Shown: positions 13,995 through 21,548, numbered from the stretch's first letter. The stretch: 23,041 nt of DNA from CAZILM01 sp964625325 (GCA_964625325.1 CAZVBA010000009.1:1-23041), one strand, 5' to 3'. The notes: generated by a model from the sequence alone, not told the origin. Numbers and translations: made by a program.

Positions 13995-14154
13995 GCCTAA
14001 CCAGCCAGCTAGCTCGCGTGCCGCAAAGGACTCCTTGCAGTCGGCCCAGCTCTTTTTATCCATCAGAATCGAGTTGGGCTGGCTTTGCGACAATGACTCA
14101 CTCGCCAGCTGAGGCCAGGCATCAGTTTCTCAGAGCCTGATTTGCTAGCTAGGC
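13995..14154 (-). other. Folded element resembling an integron attC site
   Basis: On the minus strand GCCTAGC (14154-14148) and GTTAGGC (14001-13995) end the element, and GCTAGC repeats (14149-14144 with 14013-14008) extend the closing stem asymmetrically. GTTAGGC fits the attC R' core GTTRRRY. The partner has one change from RYYYAAC. Inside, CGCAAAG/CTTTGCG (14022-14028 with 14083-14089) encloses a 4-bp and a 9-bp hairpin (14029-14042; 14044-14052 with 14071-14079), forming a three-way junction. CAGGC/GCCTG (14116-14120 with 14135-14139) adds another hairpin. The left end overlaps the TAG stop of the 162-aa gene, as attC often does with cassette genes. No integrase is in the window, so this is a hypothesis. 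Confidence 0.4.
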
Positions 14155-14637
14155 TTCAATTAGCTTTTTAAATACCTCCTCGTCCATTAACTGAATCCTG
14201 GCGTCTATTGTTTCTTCTGGTGTGAGCCGCGAAAAAACGGCAATTCCCAGGTTAGTAGCGCATAGCCCTAAGCCTACCCAAATTCGGTTATTGCGTCTGG
14301 TCATGATCTCGGTTCGGTCATTTACAGGGAAGCATAGTGACCATAACTCTAAAGATGGCACATCTAGCGTTACAGTCTGCCAGAATTCATTTTCCCCGAG
14401 TATATCGCCAAGCACACCAGTAACGACTTTGCTTGCAATTACTTCAGGAACTAAGAGTCGCTTTACTTCTACGCTGAGTTTGCGCCAGTCTTCTGGTTTT
14501 TCGAACCACCCTTTGCGGACATTACAACCACTATTTGGGGACGGTTCTCCTGTTGCCACAACTAGCCGTTCGTCCCACGGATCAACCCACTCAGTAATGC
14601 GCTCGCAGGTCGCGAGCTTATCCAATATCTCACTCAT
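14149..14637 (-). CDS. Hypothetical protein, 162 aa
   Basis: I do not recognise this protein. It is soluble and slightly acidic, with no signal peptide, a Trp-rich N-terminal half (EWVDPWDERLV, KGWFEKPEDWRKL) and a central block around RNNRIWVGLGLCATNLGIAVF. ATG 14637 is supported by GGAG eight bases upstream. Its TAG stop lies inside a folded attC-like element, and it stands alone among RNA candidates, between comM and the secretion cluster. Its composition is more A+T-rich than comM. These features would fit a mobile cassette gene; that is inference. An extended -10 (14734-14742, minus) could drive it. Confidence 0.65.
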   Translation of the reverse strand: MSEILDKLATCERITEWVDPWDERLVVATGEPSPNSGCNVRKGWFEKPEDWRKLSVEVKRLLVPEVIASKVVTGVLGDILGENEFWQTVTLDVPSLELWSLCFPVNDRTEIMTRRNNRIWVGLGLCATNLGIAVFSRLTPEETIDARIQLMDEEVFKKLIEA

Positions 14638-14733
14638 TTCTAAACTCCAAATTAAGTTAACTTTAGCTAAAGAGGACTAAAGTTGTGGTCAGCGGTCGGT
14701 GGAGTTGTAGTAGGGCGTCGCCATAGTGAACTT

Positions 14734-14742
14734 ATTATAACA
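14734..14742 (-). promoter_or_regulatory. Extended -10 promoter upstream of the 162-aa gene
   Basis: TGTTATAAT on the minus strand is a perfect extended -10. Predicted transcription from about 14727 gives a leader of roughly 90 bases before ATG 14637. Confidence 0.5.
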
Positions 14743-14853
14743 GGCGAGGCAATGAAACAGTCTGAATTAACCACTAAAGCCGGAACTATATTAAAAATAC
14801 AACGAGTTTAACACCACAAAAACACGACAACACGAATATATAACAGAGACTAG

Positions 14854-14868
14854 TTGTATAGAATACAA
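14854..14868. repeat. Operator-like inverted repeat
   Basis: TTGTAT and ATACAA form a perfect 6-3-6 palindrome. It is ten bases before the -35 of the next promoter, where an operator would lie. Confidence 0.4.
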
Positions 14869-14878
14869 TGAATATATG

Positions 14879-14907
14879 TTGACTTTTTTGTGTTGTTGCA
14901 GTAGGCT
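14879..14907 (+). promoter_or_regulatory. Promoter of the second small-RNA candidate
   Basis: TTGACT (14879-14884) and TAGGCT (14902-14907) are separated by 17 bases. The predicted start, 14914, is the first base of a hairpin, and no gene starts within 200 bases. Confidence 0.5.
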
Positions 14908-14913
14908 AGCAAC

Positions 14914-15079
14914 GTAAGCTTTTAAAACAAAAACCTTACAAAATCTCTTCAAAAGGGAGGAGAAAACAGCGCGATAGCGCCGCCTAAAGCGGCCTAGAGC
15001 GGTCAGTCTAAGCCACTGGATGGTAAGCGCTATACATTAATTTTTTATGAGCGGATTTACCATCCTTGGCTCCTTTTAG
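14914..15079 (+). ncRNA. Small RNA candidate: series of hairpins ending in a long stem
   Basis: I do not recognise this RNA. From the predicted start, GTAAG pairs with CTTAC (14914-14918 with 14935-14939). CTCTT pairs with GGGAG (14945-14949 with 14955-14959, two G-U pairs). GCGC/GCGC with loop GATA follows (14969-14980), then CCGC/GCGG (14980-14983 with 14989-14992). The longest stem is GCCA plus GGATGGTAA (15012-15015, 15018-15026) with TTACCATCC plus TGGC (15057-15065, 15067-15070), with an inner CGCT/AGCG (15028-15031 with 15050-15053). A TCCTTTT follows, a weak terminator tail. No open frame of note is present. Together with the promoter and palindrome this explains most of the gene-free stretch 14638-15150. 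Confidence 0.5.
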
Positions 15080-15138
15080 TATTAAGAATATTTGAATAAA
15101 TAAGCAGCCTTAGCTTTGCAACCATTAGCCGGACTGAG

Positions 15139-15144
15139 TACTAT
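15139..15144 (+). promoter_or_regulatory. -10 element of the 120-aa membrane protein gene
   Basis: TACTAT lies six bases before GTG 15151, predicting a start of transcription on the start codon. No clear -35. Confidence 0.4.
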
Positions 15145-15150
15145 TAAGCA

Positions 15151-15513
15151 GTGAAATATATTGTCTCTTTGAAACGGTTCGGGTGGGTGATAAGCGTTTA
15201 TCTAGTGCTATTGCTCGTACTTATTACCACCGATCCTTTCCATTCACCGCTGCTTGTGGTGATAGTGCCGTTCGGGCTGATTTTCCTGGCTCTTTTTATG
15301 ACCTTTAACAGCCTGATGAGAGGCTGGGCGGAGCACCACCGGCTGACACCCAAAAAGCGCCTCTTAATAGCCGCCGGTGCCGCGTGGCTGCCTGTCATGT
15401 TACTTATATTGCGCTCGATTGATCAGCTGACAGGCCGGGATGCCTTCATCTTGGGTATTTTTGTGCTGGCTCTGTTGGTTTACATTAGCCGTACCAACTT
15501 TGGCCGTGCCTAA
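15151..15513 (+). CDS. Small integral membrane protein, 120 aa
   Basis: This protein has four predicted membrane segments: ISVYLVLLLVLITT, LLVVIVPFGLIFLALFMTF, LLIAAGAAWLPVMLLIL and AFILGIFVLALLVYI. Short charged loops (RGWAEHHRLTPKKR) separate the second and third. No family recognised. GTG 15151 is the start because the frame opens there, and a -10 box ends six bases upstream with no SD. It precedes the proline-rich gene and the large ATPase and may be a membrane part of that apparatus, though it appears to be transcribed from its own promoter. Confidence 0.7.
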   Translation: MKYIVSLKRFGWVISVYLVLLLVLITTDPFHSPLLVVIVPFGLIFLALFMTFNSLMRGWAEHHRLTPKKRLLIAAGAAWLPVMLLILRSIDQLTGRDAFILGIFVLALLVYISRTNFGRA

Positions 15514-15538
15514 ACCGCTTACATCGGTCTGCTCTACC

Positions 15539-15547
15539 TGATATAAT
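15539..15547 (+). promoter_or_regulatory. Extended -10 promoter of the secretion gene pair
   Basis: TGATATAAT is a perfect extended -10 (hexamer 15542-15547). Predicted start near 15554, five bases before ATG 15559. Confidence 0.6.
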
Positions 15548-15558
15548 ACCTAGAAGTT

Positions 15559-15984
15559 ATGTCACCCACGTCACCAGACAATCAGTCAGGTTTTGAGTTG
15601 CCCAAGCCCGCCATAAACGAGGCGTTGCCGCCTGTGCCAGCCCCCGAAGCAGCAGCACAACTCAGAGCCGAGGAACAAAGCCGCCAGGCCGAACTGCCTG
15701 GTAGTAGTTTGCCGCCGATACCAGTACCGCCGCCGGCCACCGGTCAAGCGCCAGCCGTGGCACCAGGGGCGGCTAGCCCGGTTCCAGCTGGACCAACTAC
15801 CACTAGCTCGCCGGCCATGGCCGATGATGTCGATCTTATAGAGAAAGAATGGGTGGACAAGGCTAAAGCAATTGTCGATCATACCAGAGAAGATCCGCAC
15901 CAACAGAACAAGCAACTCAACGAATTCAAAGCCGATTACCTAAAGAAGCGTTACGGCAAAGAAGTTCGCTTAACTGACGAGTAA
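15559..15984 (+). CDS. Proline-rich protein preceding the ATPase, 141 aa
   Basis: Residues 1 to about 92 are a low-complexity Pro/Ala-rich region with PPVP and PPIPVPPP runs. The last 50 residues (DDVDLIEKEWVDKAKAIVDHTREDPHQQ onward to KRYGKEVRLTDE, read as segments) are charged and helical and look like a real domain. No signal peptide or membrane segment is present. The gene ends five bases before the large ATPase gene, whose own C terminus is also Pro/Ala-rich. A structural or adaptor role for the ATPase is a reasonable inference. The start ATG 15559 follows an extended -10 by 11 bases. Confidence 0.7.
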   Translation: MSPTSPDNQSGFELPKPAINEALPPVPAPEAAAQLRAEEQSRQAELPGSSLPPIPVPPPATGQAPAVAPGAASPVPAGPTTTSSPAMADDVDLIEKEWVDKAKAIVDHTREDPHQQNKQLNEFKADYLKKRYGKEVRLTDE

Positions 15985-15989
15985 GATTT

Positions 15990-18900
15990 ATGAATGTTTT
16001 TTTAATAGTCGCCTTCAGTTTGCTCGGCCTGATGGTCATAGTCGGGTTGGTTATCTACTTCCATTCGCGCAAGTTGCTGCGTGAGCAAAAGAACTTCGAG
16101 CGTGGCCTCAAGATGGTGCCATTACTCATACACCTGCCGCCGACCAGTGAGGATACTGAACTAGCCGGACGCGACGTCCGCGACTTGGTTGACGAGAACA
16201 TTAGCAAAGCCCAGGTTATCTACAATATTATCGCCAGCACGCTCCAGAAGGGCTTTAAAAGTCGTTTTTATGGTCAACGGCACTTCGGCTTTGAGATTGT
16301 CGGTTCACGCGGTTTCGTGCACTACTATGCGGCGGTACCCGTCGCCCTGGTCGAGGTCGTCAAACAGGCCGTGGTCAGCGCCTACCCGGCGGCTCGCTTA
16401 GAAGAAGTCGCTGAGCACAACATCTTCAGCCCGGTCGGCAAAATCAGCGGCACCATCGGCGGTGAATTAACCCTCAAGGAAAACTTTGCCTATCCGATAG
16501 CCACCTATCAGGACCTCAAGCGTGACGCTATGCAATCACTCCTCAATGCGTTATCAACTCTAGATAAAGAAGACGGCGCCGGCATTCAAATCTTGATGCG
16601 ACCCGCCGAGGCCGGCTGGCGCAAAAAAGCGTCCCTAGTGGCCGGCAAGAAACGCAAGGGCAAGGATAGCAAGAAGGGCATTGATCGAGGCATCGGCGCC
16701 GCCCGGCAGTTATTCACGGCCATCAATAAACCGCCCGAACACAAGGACGGCAGCAGCGACAAGCCGGAACTTTCTAGCATGGAACAATCCATCCTGGACG
16801 CCATTGACGACAAGACCCGCCACCCCGGCTATGAAGTCTTAATTAGGGTAGTAGCCAGCTCTAATATTTCACAGCGCGCGCAGGCGATTCTTAATAACAT
16901 TGTGGCCAGCTTTGCGTTGTTCGACGCGCCTGGCAAGAACGGCTTCAAGTACTCGCCCAGCAAGGATATTGAGAGCTTCGTAACGGCCTATATATTGCGC
17001 TTTTTCCCACCCGAGAATAACCAGAGCGTGCTCAATTCGGTGGAACTGGCCACCTTATTCCACTTTCCGGACCAGCGCAATATTCCAACGTCGCAGCTGG
17101 AACGCCAGGCCTCCAAGCAGGTGGATGGCCCGCGCAACATTCCCGAGGACGGTATTTTGCTGGGCTACAACGTCTTCCGCGGCGTCAAAAAGCCGATTCG
17201 TCTGAGCGAGAACGACCGCCGTCGCCACGTCTACGCCGTCGGTCAGACCGGTACCGGTAAGTCGACATTCTTAGAGAACATGGCTCTGCAGGATATGCTG
17301 GCCGGCCGCGGCTTTGCCTTCATTGACCCGCACGGCGATGCCGCCGAGCGCTTGCTGTCCATGGTGCCGAAGGAGCGCACTGAGGACGTTATCTACTTCA
17401 GCCCGGCTGACATGGACTACCCGCTGGGGCTTAATTTATTTGAATTCTACACGCCGGACCAGCGCGACTTTTTGATCCAGGAAGCCATCAACATGCTCTA
17501 CAAGTTGTACGACCCACAACACCAGGGCATCATCGGTCCGCGCTACGAACACTGGTTTAGAAACGCCGCTTTGACTGTCATGGCCAACCCGGAGGGCGGC
17601 ACCTTTATCGATATTCCAAAAGTATTCACGGACAAGCAGTACGAGCGCCAGCTCAAGGCGCACGTAACTGACCAGACCGTGCTGGACTTCTGGAACAAGG
17701 AAATGGCCCAGACCAGCGACTACCATAAGAGTGAAGTCCTCGGTTGGTTTGTCAGTAAGTTCGGCGCTTTCTTGTCCAACGAAATGATGCGCAATATCAT
17801 CGGCCAAAGTAAGAGCGCCTTTAACCTGCGCGAAGTCATGGACGATGGTAAAATCCTGCTGGTTAATCTTAGTAAGGGGCGTTCCGGCGAGCTAAACTCC
17901 AAGCTGCTGGGCATGATTTTTGTGATGAAGTTCCAGGCGGCCGCCATGAGCCGTGCTAATATCGGCGATCAAGAGGACCGCCGCGACTTCTCGCTGTACG
18001 TCGACGAGTTCCAGAACTTCTCGACCGACTCATTTGCCGATATCCTAAGCGAGGCCCGTAAGTACGGCCTGAATCTGATTGTTGCCAACCAGTTTACGAC
18101 CCAGTTGACTGATGAAATCCGCGACGCTGTCTTTGGTAACGTCGGTTCCATCGTTTCATTCCGAGTCGGCACCACGGACGCCGAATTCTTGGCCAAGCAG
18201 TTTGCACCGGTCTTTGACATCGACGATTTACAGCGTATTCCCAACTACAATACGGTCGCCCGCATGCTGATTGGCGGCGTGCCGGCCCAGCCGTTCAGTA
18301 TGGCCATTATGCCGCCGCTCGGTACACCCAACAAGCAACTAGGACAAGCCCTTAAACAGTTGTCGGCCGCCAAGTTTGGCCGGCCCAAAGCGATCGTCGC
18401 TAAGGAAATTTTTGAACGGCTCAAAACGCCTGATCTGCCGCCAGCCTTTGGTTCACCATATGGCGCCCCCAGTTCACCTAACGCCTTTCCGGCTCGTACG
18501 CCAGCCGCTCCAGCGCCTGCTGGTCCAGCCGCCGCCGGCAGTGGTTCGTCTTTCTTGGATGAATGGTTGGCTAAGCGTCGGGCCACGCCACCGGCGGCTG
18601 GCCGTCCGGTCGGCTCGCCACCACCGAGCCCGTTTGGGCCTTCTACGGCCGCTTTGCCCAGTCAGCCGCCGCGTTCACCATTTGATCCGCCAGCGGCGTC
18701 TGTACCAGTGCCTACGGCCGCCTCACGCTTTGCCACGCCGCCTTCGGCCTTACCAACACCCAGCCTGGCGCCGAGCCCGGCCGCTCCAGCTTCGAACATT
18801 TCTAGTGATAAAATCGAGAAACAAGAGATATCGACTATCGCTCAAGAGCTCAAACAAAACCTGGAGAGCGCCCCGGTGCCAGCGGCAAATAAATCGTCCG

Positions 18901-19079
18901 GCGAAATCGAACTAAATACCGATAAAGCTGCCAGCGAGGATACGATTTTCATTGACCAGGAAGGTGGCCTACACCTGCGTGATGATGAGGCTGAGACTAC
19001 GGATTCAAGCGCGGCGTCGCCGGAGCAGCCACAGACCAAACTCGAGGACCAAGCCGACAGCAAAACCACCGACAAATAG
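15990..19079 (+). CDS. VirD4/TraG-like type IV secretion or DNA-translocation ATPase
   Basis: This 1029-aa membrane-anchored ATPase has one N-terminal membrane helix (FLIVAFSLLGLMVIVGLVIYF), then about 350 residues with a Lys-rich stretch near 218-235, then a RecA-like motor. The motor shows GQTGTGKST (418-426, Walker A, Lys424), FIDPHGDAAERLL, and SLYVDEFQNFSTDSF (Walker B, Asp672-Glu673). AEARKYG and IVANQFTTQL-like segments are typical of TraG/VirD4 coupling proteins and HerA-like pumps. From about residue 815 the tail is Pro/Ala-rich and disordered. It probably pumps DNA or protein across the membrane, perhaps linked to DNA uptake given comM nearby. VirB4 is the main alternative. Its last 75 bases overlap an opposite-strand gene. 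Confidence 0.82.
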   Translation: MNVFLIVAFSLLGLMVIVGLVIYFHSRKLLREQKNFERGLKMVPLLIHLPPTSEDTELAGRDVRDLVDENISKAQVIYNIIASTLQKGFKSRFYGQRHFGFEIVGSRGFVHYYAAVPVALVEVVKQAVVSAYPAARLEEVAEHNIFSPVGKISGTIGGELTLKENFAYPIATYQDLKRDAMQSLLNALSTLDKEDGAGIQILMRPAEAGWRKKASLVAGKKRKGKDSKKGIDRGIGAARQLFTAINKPPEHKDGSSDKPELSSMEQSILDAIDDKTRHPGYEVLIRVVASSNISQRAQAILNNIVASFALFDAPGKNGFKYSPSKDIESFVTAYILRFFPPENNQSVLNSVELATLFHFPDQRNIPTSQLERQASKQVDGPRNIPEDGILLGYNVFRGVKKPIRLSENDRRRHVYAVGQTGTGKSTFLENMALQDMLAGRGFAFIDPHGDAAERLLSMVPKERTEDVIYFSPADMDYPLGLNLFEFYTPDQRDFLIQEAINMLYKLYDPQHQGIIGPRYEHWFRNAALTVMANPEGGTFIDIPKVFTDKQYERQLKAHVTDQTVLDFWNKEMAQTSDYHKSEVLGWFVSKFGAFLSNEMMRNIIGQSKSAFNLREVMDDGKILLVNLSKGRSGELNSKLLGMIFVMKFQAAAMSRANIGDQEDRRDFSLYVDEFQNFSTDSFADILSEARKYGLNLIVANQFTTQLTDEIRDAVFGNVGSIVSFRVGTTDAEFLAKQFAPVFDIDDLQRIPNYNTVARMLIGGVPAQPFSMAIMPPLGTPNKQLGQALKQLSAAKFGRPKAIVAKEIFERLKTPDLPPAFGSPYGAPSSPNAFPARTPAAPAPAGPAAAGSGSSFLDEWLAKRRATPPAAGRPVGSPPPSPFGPSTAALPSQPPRSPFDPPAASVPVPTAASRFATPPSALPTPSLAPSPAAPASNISSDKIEKQEISTIAQELKQNLESAPVPAANKSSGEIELNTDKAASEDTIFIDQEGGLHLRDDEAETTDSSAASPEQPQTKLEDQADSKTTDK

Positions 19080-19550
19080 AACGAACATCAATAGATAGTT
19101 GTAGCCAAAACCATAGTGTTTGGCTAAGTACAAGGATAGGCTGCTGCCGAGTAAAGCGAAAAAGCTGCCGAACAGCAGGCCAGAGGGGCGGGCCACCGTT
19201 TTGGCGCCAGCTTCGCTGATAGCCTGCACGGTCGGTTGGTGAATGGCTTTACTGAGTACGCGGTTGGGGGCTGATAAATGGCGCCGGACGCGAGCCAGCG
19301 TACGGTTGAGGGCAATGCTTTTCAGTTCATGGTTAACGAACAGCGGCTGCTCGTTACGGTGCGTGCCACTTTCAACCTTAACGTCTTCTTGGCTCTTAGC
19401 CTGTTGCTCAACCACCCGCTTGGCCTGTTCTAAGGCCTCGTGCTGCTTGTGTTGCTCGTGTTCGACAGACACTTCGGCTTGCCGTGGTTCAGCCTCTTGG
19501 CCGGCCTCGTGTTTGGGCTGATGTTCTACATTGTGCAAACGTTCAGTCAT
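19005..19550 (-). CDS. Small membrane protein with His/Glu/Gln-rich coiled N terminus, 181 aa
   Basis: The first 65 residues are rich in His, Glu and Gln (EHEQHKQHEALEQAKRVVEQQ) and likely helical or coiled. The last 65 hold two membrane helices (SGLLFGSFFALLGSSLSLYLA and LLMFVLFVGGFAVGLVLEFGLWLL), ending in RRRRA. No family recognised. ATG 19550 shares its A with the TAA stop of the upstream gene (TAATG), with GGAGG as SD, so translation is coupled to the surface protein. The 3' end runs 75 bases into the end of the ATPase gene on the other strand. That overlap could be real or the result of a lost stop. Confidence 0.75.
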   Translation of the reverse strand: MTERLHNVEHQPKHEAGQEAEPRQAEVSVEHEQHKQHEALEQAKRVVEQQAKSQEDVKVESGTHRNEQPLFVNHELKSIALNRTLARVRRHLSAPNRVLSKAIHQPTVQAISEAGAKTVARPSGLLFGSFFALLGSSLSLYLAKHYGFGYNYLLMFVLFVGGFAVGLVLEFGLWLLRRRRA

Positions 19551-21466
19551 TACAATCCTCCTGTCGCCGCGTAATCGTTGCGGACGATATCAATTTCTTC
19601 ACTCAACAGACGGGAACGGGCAAAGAAGTAGCCGACAACGATGGTTAACGACATGATGGCGATGACGCTGGTGCCCGGACCGGTATTGACTAGCTTGCCA
19701 TTGACCGTTTGGGTGACGGTAATGATGTCGCCTGGTAGGGTAATGGTAACGGTGTCGCCATAGATATTCACCATGCGATGGTCAAAGTGGTTGGGGTCGC
19801 TGGTGGCCGGCAGGGTATCGGGGATAGGATCCTTAATTTTGACAGTCAGTTTATGGGTGACGGTTTGGCCCGGCTGCATATCGACGGCTGGCCAACTGAC
19901 GACCTGGTACTTGTCGATGGTGCCGCCATGATAGTCAGTAACATCGGCGTAGTCCAAAATGTCGCTGATACTTTCCTGGATGGCGTATTGGGGTACAGTA
20001 ACCGAAGCGGTGTTTTTAAGAGTTAGTGTGTACTCAATGGTTTCACCGGCGTGAGCTTGTTGGCCGTTGGCGTTGCTGCCGCCACGGCTGATATTCTTGG
20101 CGCTTTTATGCGGCACTAAGCAGTCTGTTAGGTGCTCGCTGCTAGTAGTTTGGTCGCAAGGTTTTTTAGTCGGGGTTTCGGCAATCGTAATCTTAGTCTG
20201 GCAAGTAAGTGTTTGCGCGACAGTCGTGGTGGCCGTATTTTGGACCGATACATCAATGGTAACAGTAACGGTGTAGGTGCCGGCCTTGCTATAGACGTGG
20301 TCGGCCACAGTGGTGTTGACCGCATTGGTGATGACGTCGTTCGGGGTATTATCGCCAAAATTAAAGGTGAACTTCTTAACAGTGTAATTGTTGCCCGAAG
20401 TGTTAGCTACGAAGCTGTAGGCGCGATGGGTGAGGTCAATCGCTCGCAGGCCGCTGCAAGTGGCGCTACCAGGCGTAAAGGGCGGTGGCGTGGTGCAGGT
20501 GCCAAGCGTGACGGTCTTAGTGCCAATCAAAGGGTTGACGTTGTTTTTGTTGCCATTGGCATCAATACCAATAGCATAGGCATCGATGCGGTGCGAACTG
20601 CTATTTTTTATACTCGCCGGCGTCGCTATCGAATAGCCGTGACTATTGCCGGCGCCCGGGAAGGCGGCCCCCACATCCGGCCGGGAAACGTTGGCTTGTG
20701 TGATAGCCGCCCCCTGGCCGTCTATGTAAATGTGTACTTCTAAAGTAGCGCTTGGTAAATCTTGGTCAAAGGCCCAGCCGGCAATTTTGGTGCAGTTGAC
20801 GACGTCCAAGTAACCCAGTGAAGGCTTATCGACTGGTGTAGATACGGTTGGCGGTGGTGCTGGTGTCGCCGGCGCCGACGGCAAACCGACCGTTACCAGG
20901 TTGCCGCAATCATACAGAATCCAGAAATCCATATTGTTGTTCTTGGAAGCGTGGCCGTGCAAGGCGTGCCACGGGTTACCCGGCCATCCCCACAACGAGC
21001 GCATGTATAACGGGTTGCCACCGTTGACACCAGGAATATCAGTAATGGGTGTTTCGTTTGGTTGCGGGAAATCGTGACGACCCATCGACATCAGCCCATC
21101 GTTATAATCGTGCGAATTTATCCAGACTTCGTCGGCCTTGCCATAGTCTAGGTCCTGGCACTGAATGCCGTAGTGGGCTAGGATGGCGCCAAAATCTTCG
21201 CCGTTCGGACCACCATTCAAACAGTGCAAAACAGCGTGGCCTTGCTCGGTGAAACCGCCGTAGATCAGGTCATTACCAGATGGTGTCGCCAAGATATGCC
21301 GTGGCGGCGAGATGGCCGCAAATAGCTGTACTAGCATAGCCAATAGCAGCAGGAAAAAGCCGAGCCGCCGGACAGACGTTTCTTTCTTCAACCGCTTGGC
21401 ATAAAAGGATACCTGGCCAATCAGGCTGGGGTTAAATGGCAGGTTAGCTAATAATTTGTTCAGCAT
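19550..21466 (-). CDS. Large cell-surface protein with PKD and DUF11-type domains
   Basis: This 638-aa exported protein has a membrane/signal segment (LGFFLLLLAMLVQLFAAI, about residues 35-52) after a basic stretch. An N-terminal globular part follows with a conserved-looking YGGFTEQGHAVLHCLN region, then a Pro-rich linker near 205. A beta domain (GYLDVVNCTKIAGWAFDQD) comes next, then a PKD-like domain around 345-430 (FNFGDNTP, VYSKAGTYTVTVT). A DUF11-like domain (GETIEYTLTLKNTASVTVP) reaches about 590. It ends LVNTGPG, a membrane helix and a short charged tail, similar to a sortase-type or CPR LPNTGPG anchor. It is probably exposed on the cell for host or surface contact. ATG 21466 has a TAAAAT seven bases upstream and no SD. 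Confidence 0.82.
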   Translation of the reverse strand: MLNKLLANLPFNPSLIGQVSFYAKRLKKETSVRRLGFFLLLLAMLVQLFAAISPPRHILATPSGNDLIYGGFTEQGHAVLHCLNGGPNGEDFGAILAHYGIQCQDLDYGKADEVWINSHDYNDGLMSMGRHDFPQPNETPITDIPGVNGGNPLYMRSLWGWPGNPWHALHGHASKNNNMDFWILYDCGNLVTVGLPSAPATPAPPPTVSTPVDKPSLGYLDVVNCTKIAGWAFDQDLPSATLEVHIYIDGQGAAITQANVSRPDVGAAFPGAGNSHGYSIATPASIKNSSSHRIDAYAIGIDANGNKNNVNPLIGTKTVTLGTCTTPPPFTPGSATCSGLRAIDLTHRAYSFVANTSGNNYTVKKFTFNFGDNTPNDVITNAVNTTVADHVYSKAGTYTVTVTIDVSVQNTATTTVAQTLTCQTKITIAETPTKKPCDQTTSSEHLTDCLVPHKSAKNISRGGSNANGQQAHAGETIEYTLTLKNTASVTVPQYAIQESISDILDYADVTDYHGGTIDKYQVVSWPAVDMQPGQTVTHKLTVKIKDPIPDTLPATSDPNHFDHRMVNIYGDTVTITLPGDIITVTQTVNGKLVNTGPGTSVIAIMSLTIVVGYFFARSRLLSEEIDIVRNDYAATGGL

Positions 21467-21473
21467 ATTGTTG

Positions 21474-21479
21474 ATTTTA
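21474..21479 (-). promoter_or_regulatory. Possible -10 element of the surface-protein gene
   Basis: TAAAAT on the minus strand lies seven bases before ATG 21466, again too close for an SD. The -35 is weak. Confidence 0.35.
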
Positions 21480-21548
21480 TTTTTGTTAAGCTATAGTGCT
21501 TGCGTTTATTAAACCACTAAAGCATGTGTTCATACAAGGGTTTTATAC

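Larger units (their letters stand above)
13573..14148. other. Gene-free stretch between comM and the 162-aa gene
   Basis: No convincing protein gene is seen. From left to right the stretch holds the comM leader, the symmetrical terminator, the minus-strand small RNA and its promoter, the DnaA-box-like pair, two hairpins and the attC-like element. An open frame of 62 codons (13905-14093, minus) overlaps the folded parts and has no SD. Confidence 0.6.

Noticed and set aside
13752..14000. 82-codon plus-strand frame
   Set aside because: It lies on the opposite strand of the small RNA and its promoter, has low-complexity composition and no SD.
13905..14093. 62-codon minus-strand frame between the DnaA-box pair and the attC-like element
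   Set aside because: No SD, a TTG start, and it runs through two strong hairpins and the internal stems of the folded element. It may be an accidental opening, although the frame is open a further 12 codons upstream.
13573..15150. CRISPR array, retron or insertion sequence in the gene-poor region
   Set aside because: No regularly spaced direct repeats, no reverse transcriptase, no transposase and no terminal repeat with target duplication were seen.
18376..18915. 179-codon plus-strand frame inside the ATPase gene
   Set aside because: It is an out-of-frame reading of the Pro/Ala-rich tail, giving an Arg/Pro-rich product with no SD. The ATPase frame is continuous through it.
20132..20743. 203-codon plus-strand frame opposite the surface-protein gene
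   Set aside because: The minus-strand gene has clear domains and a coupled downstream gene; the plus-strand product is not recognisable.
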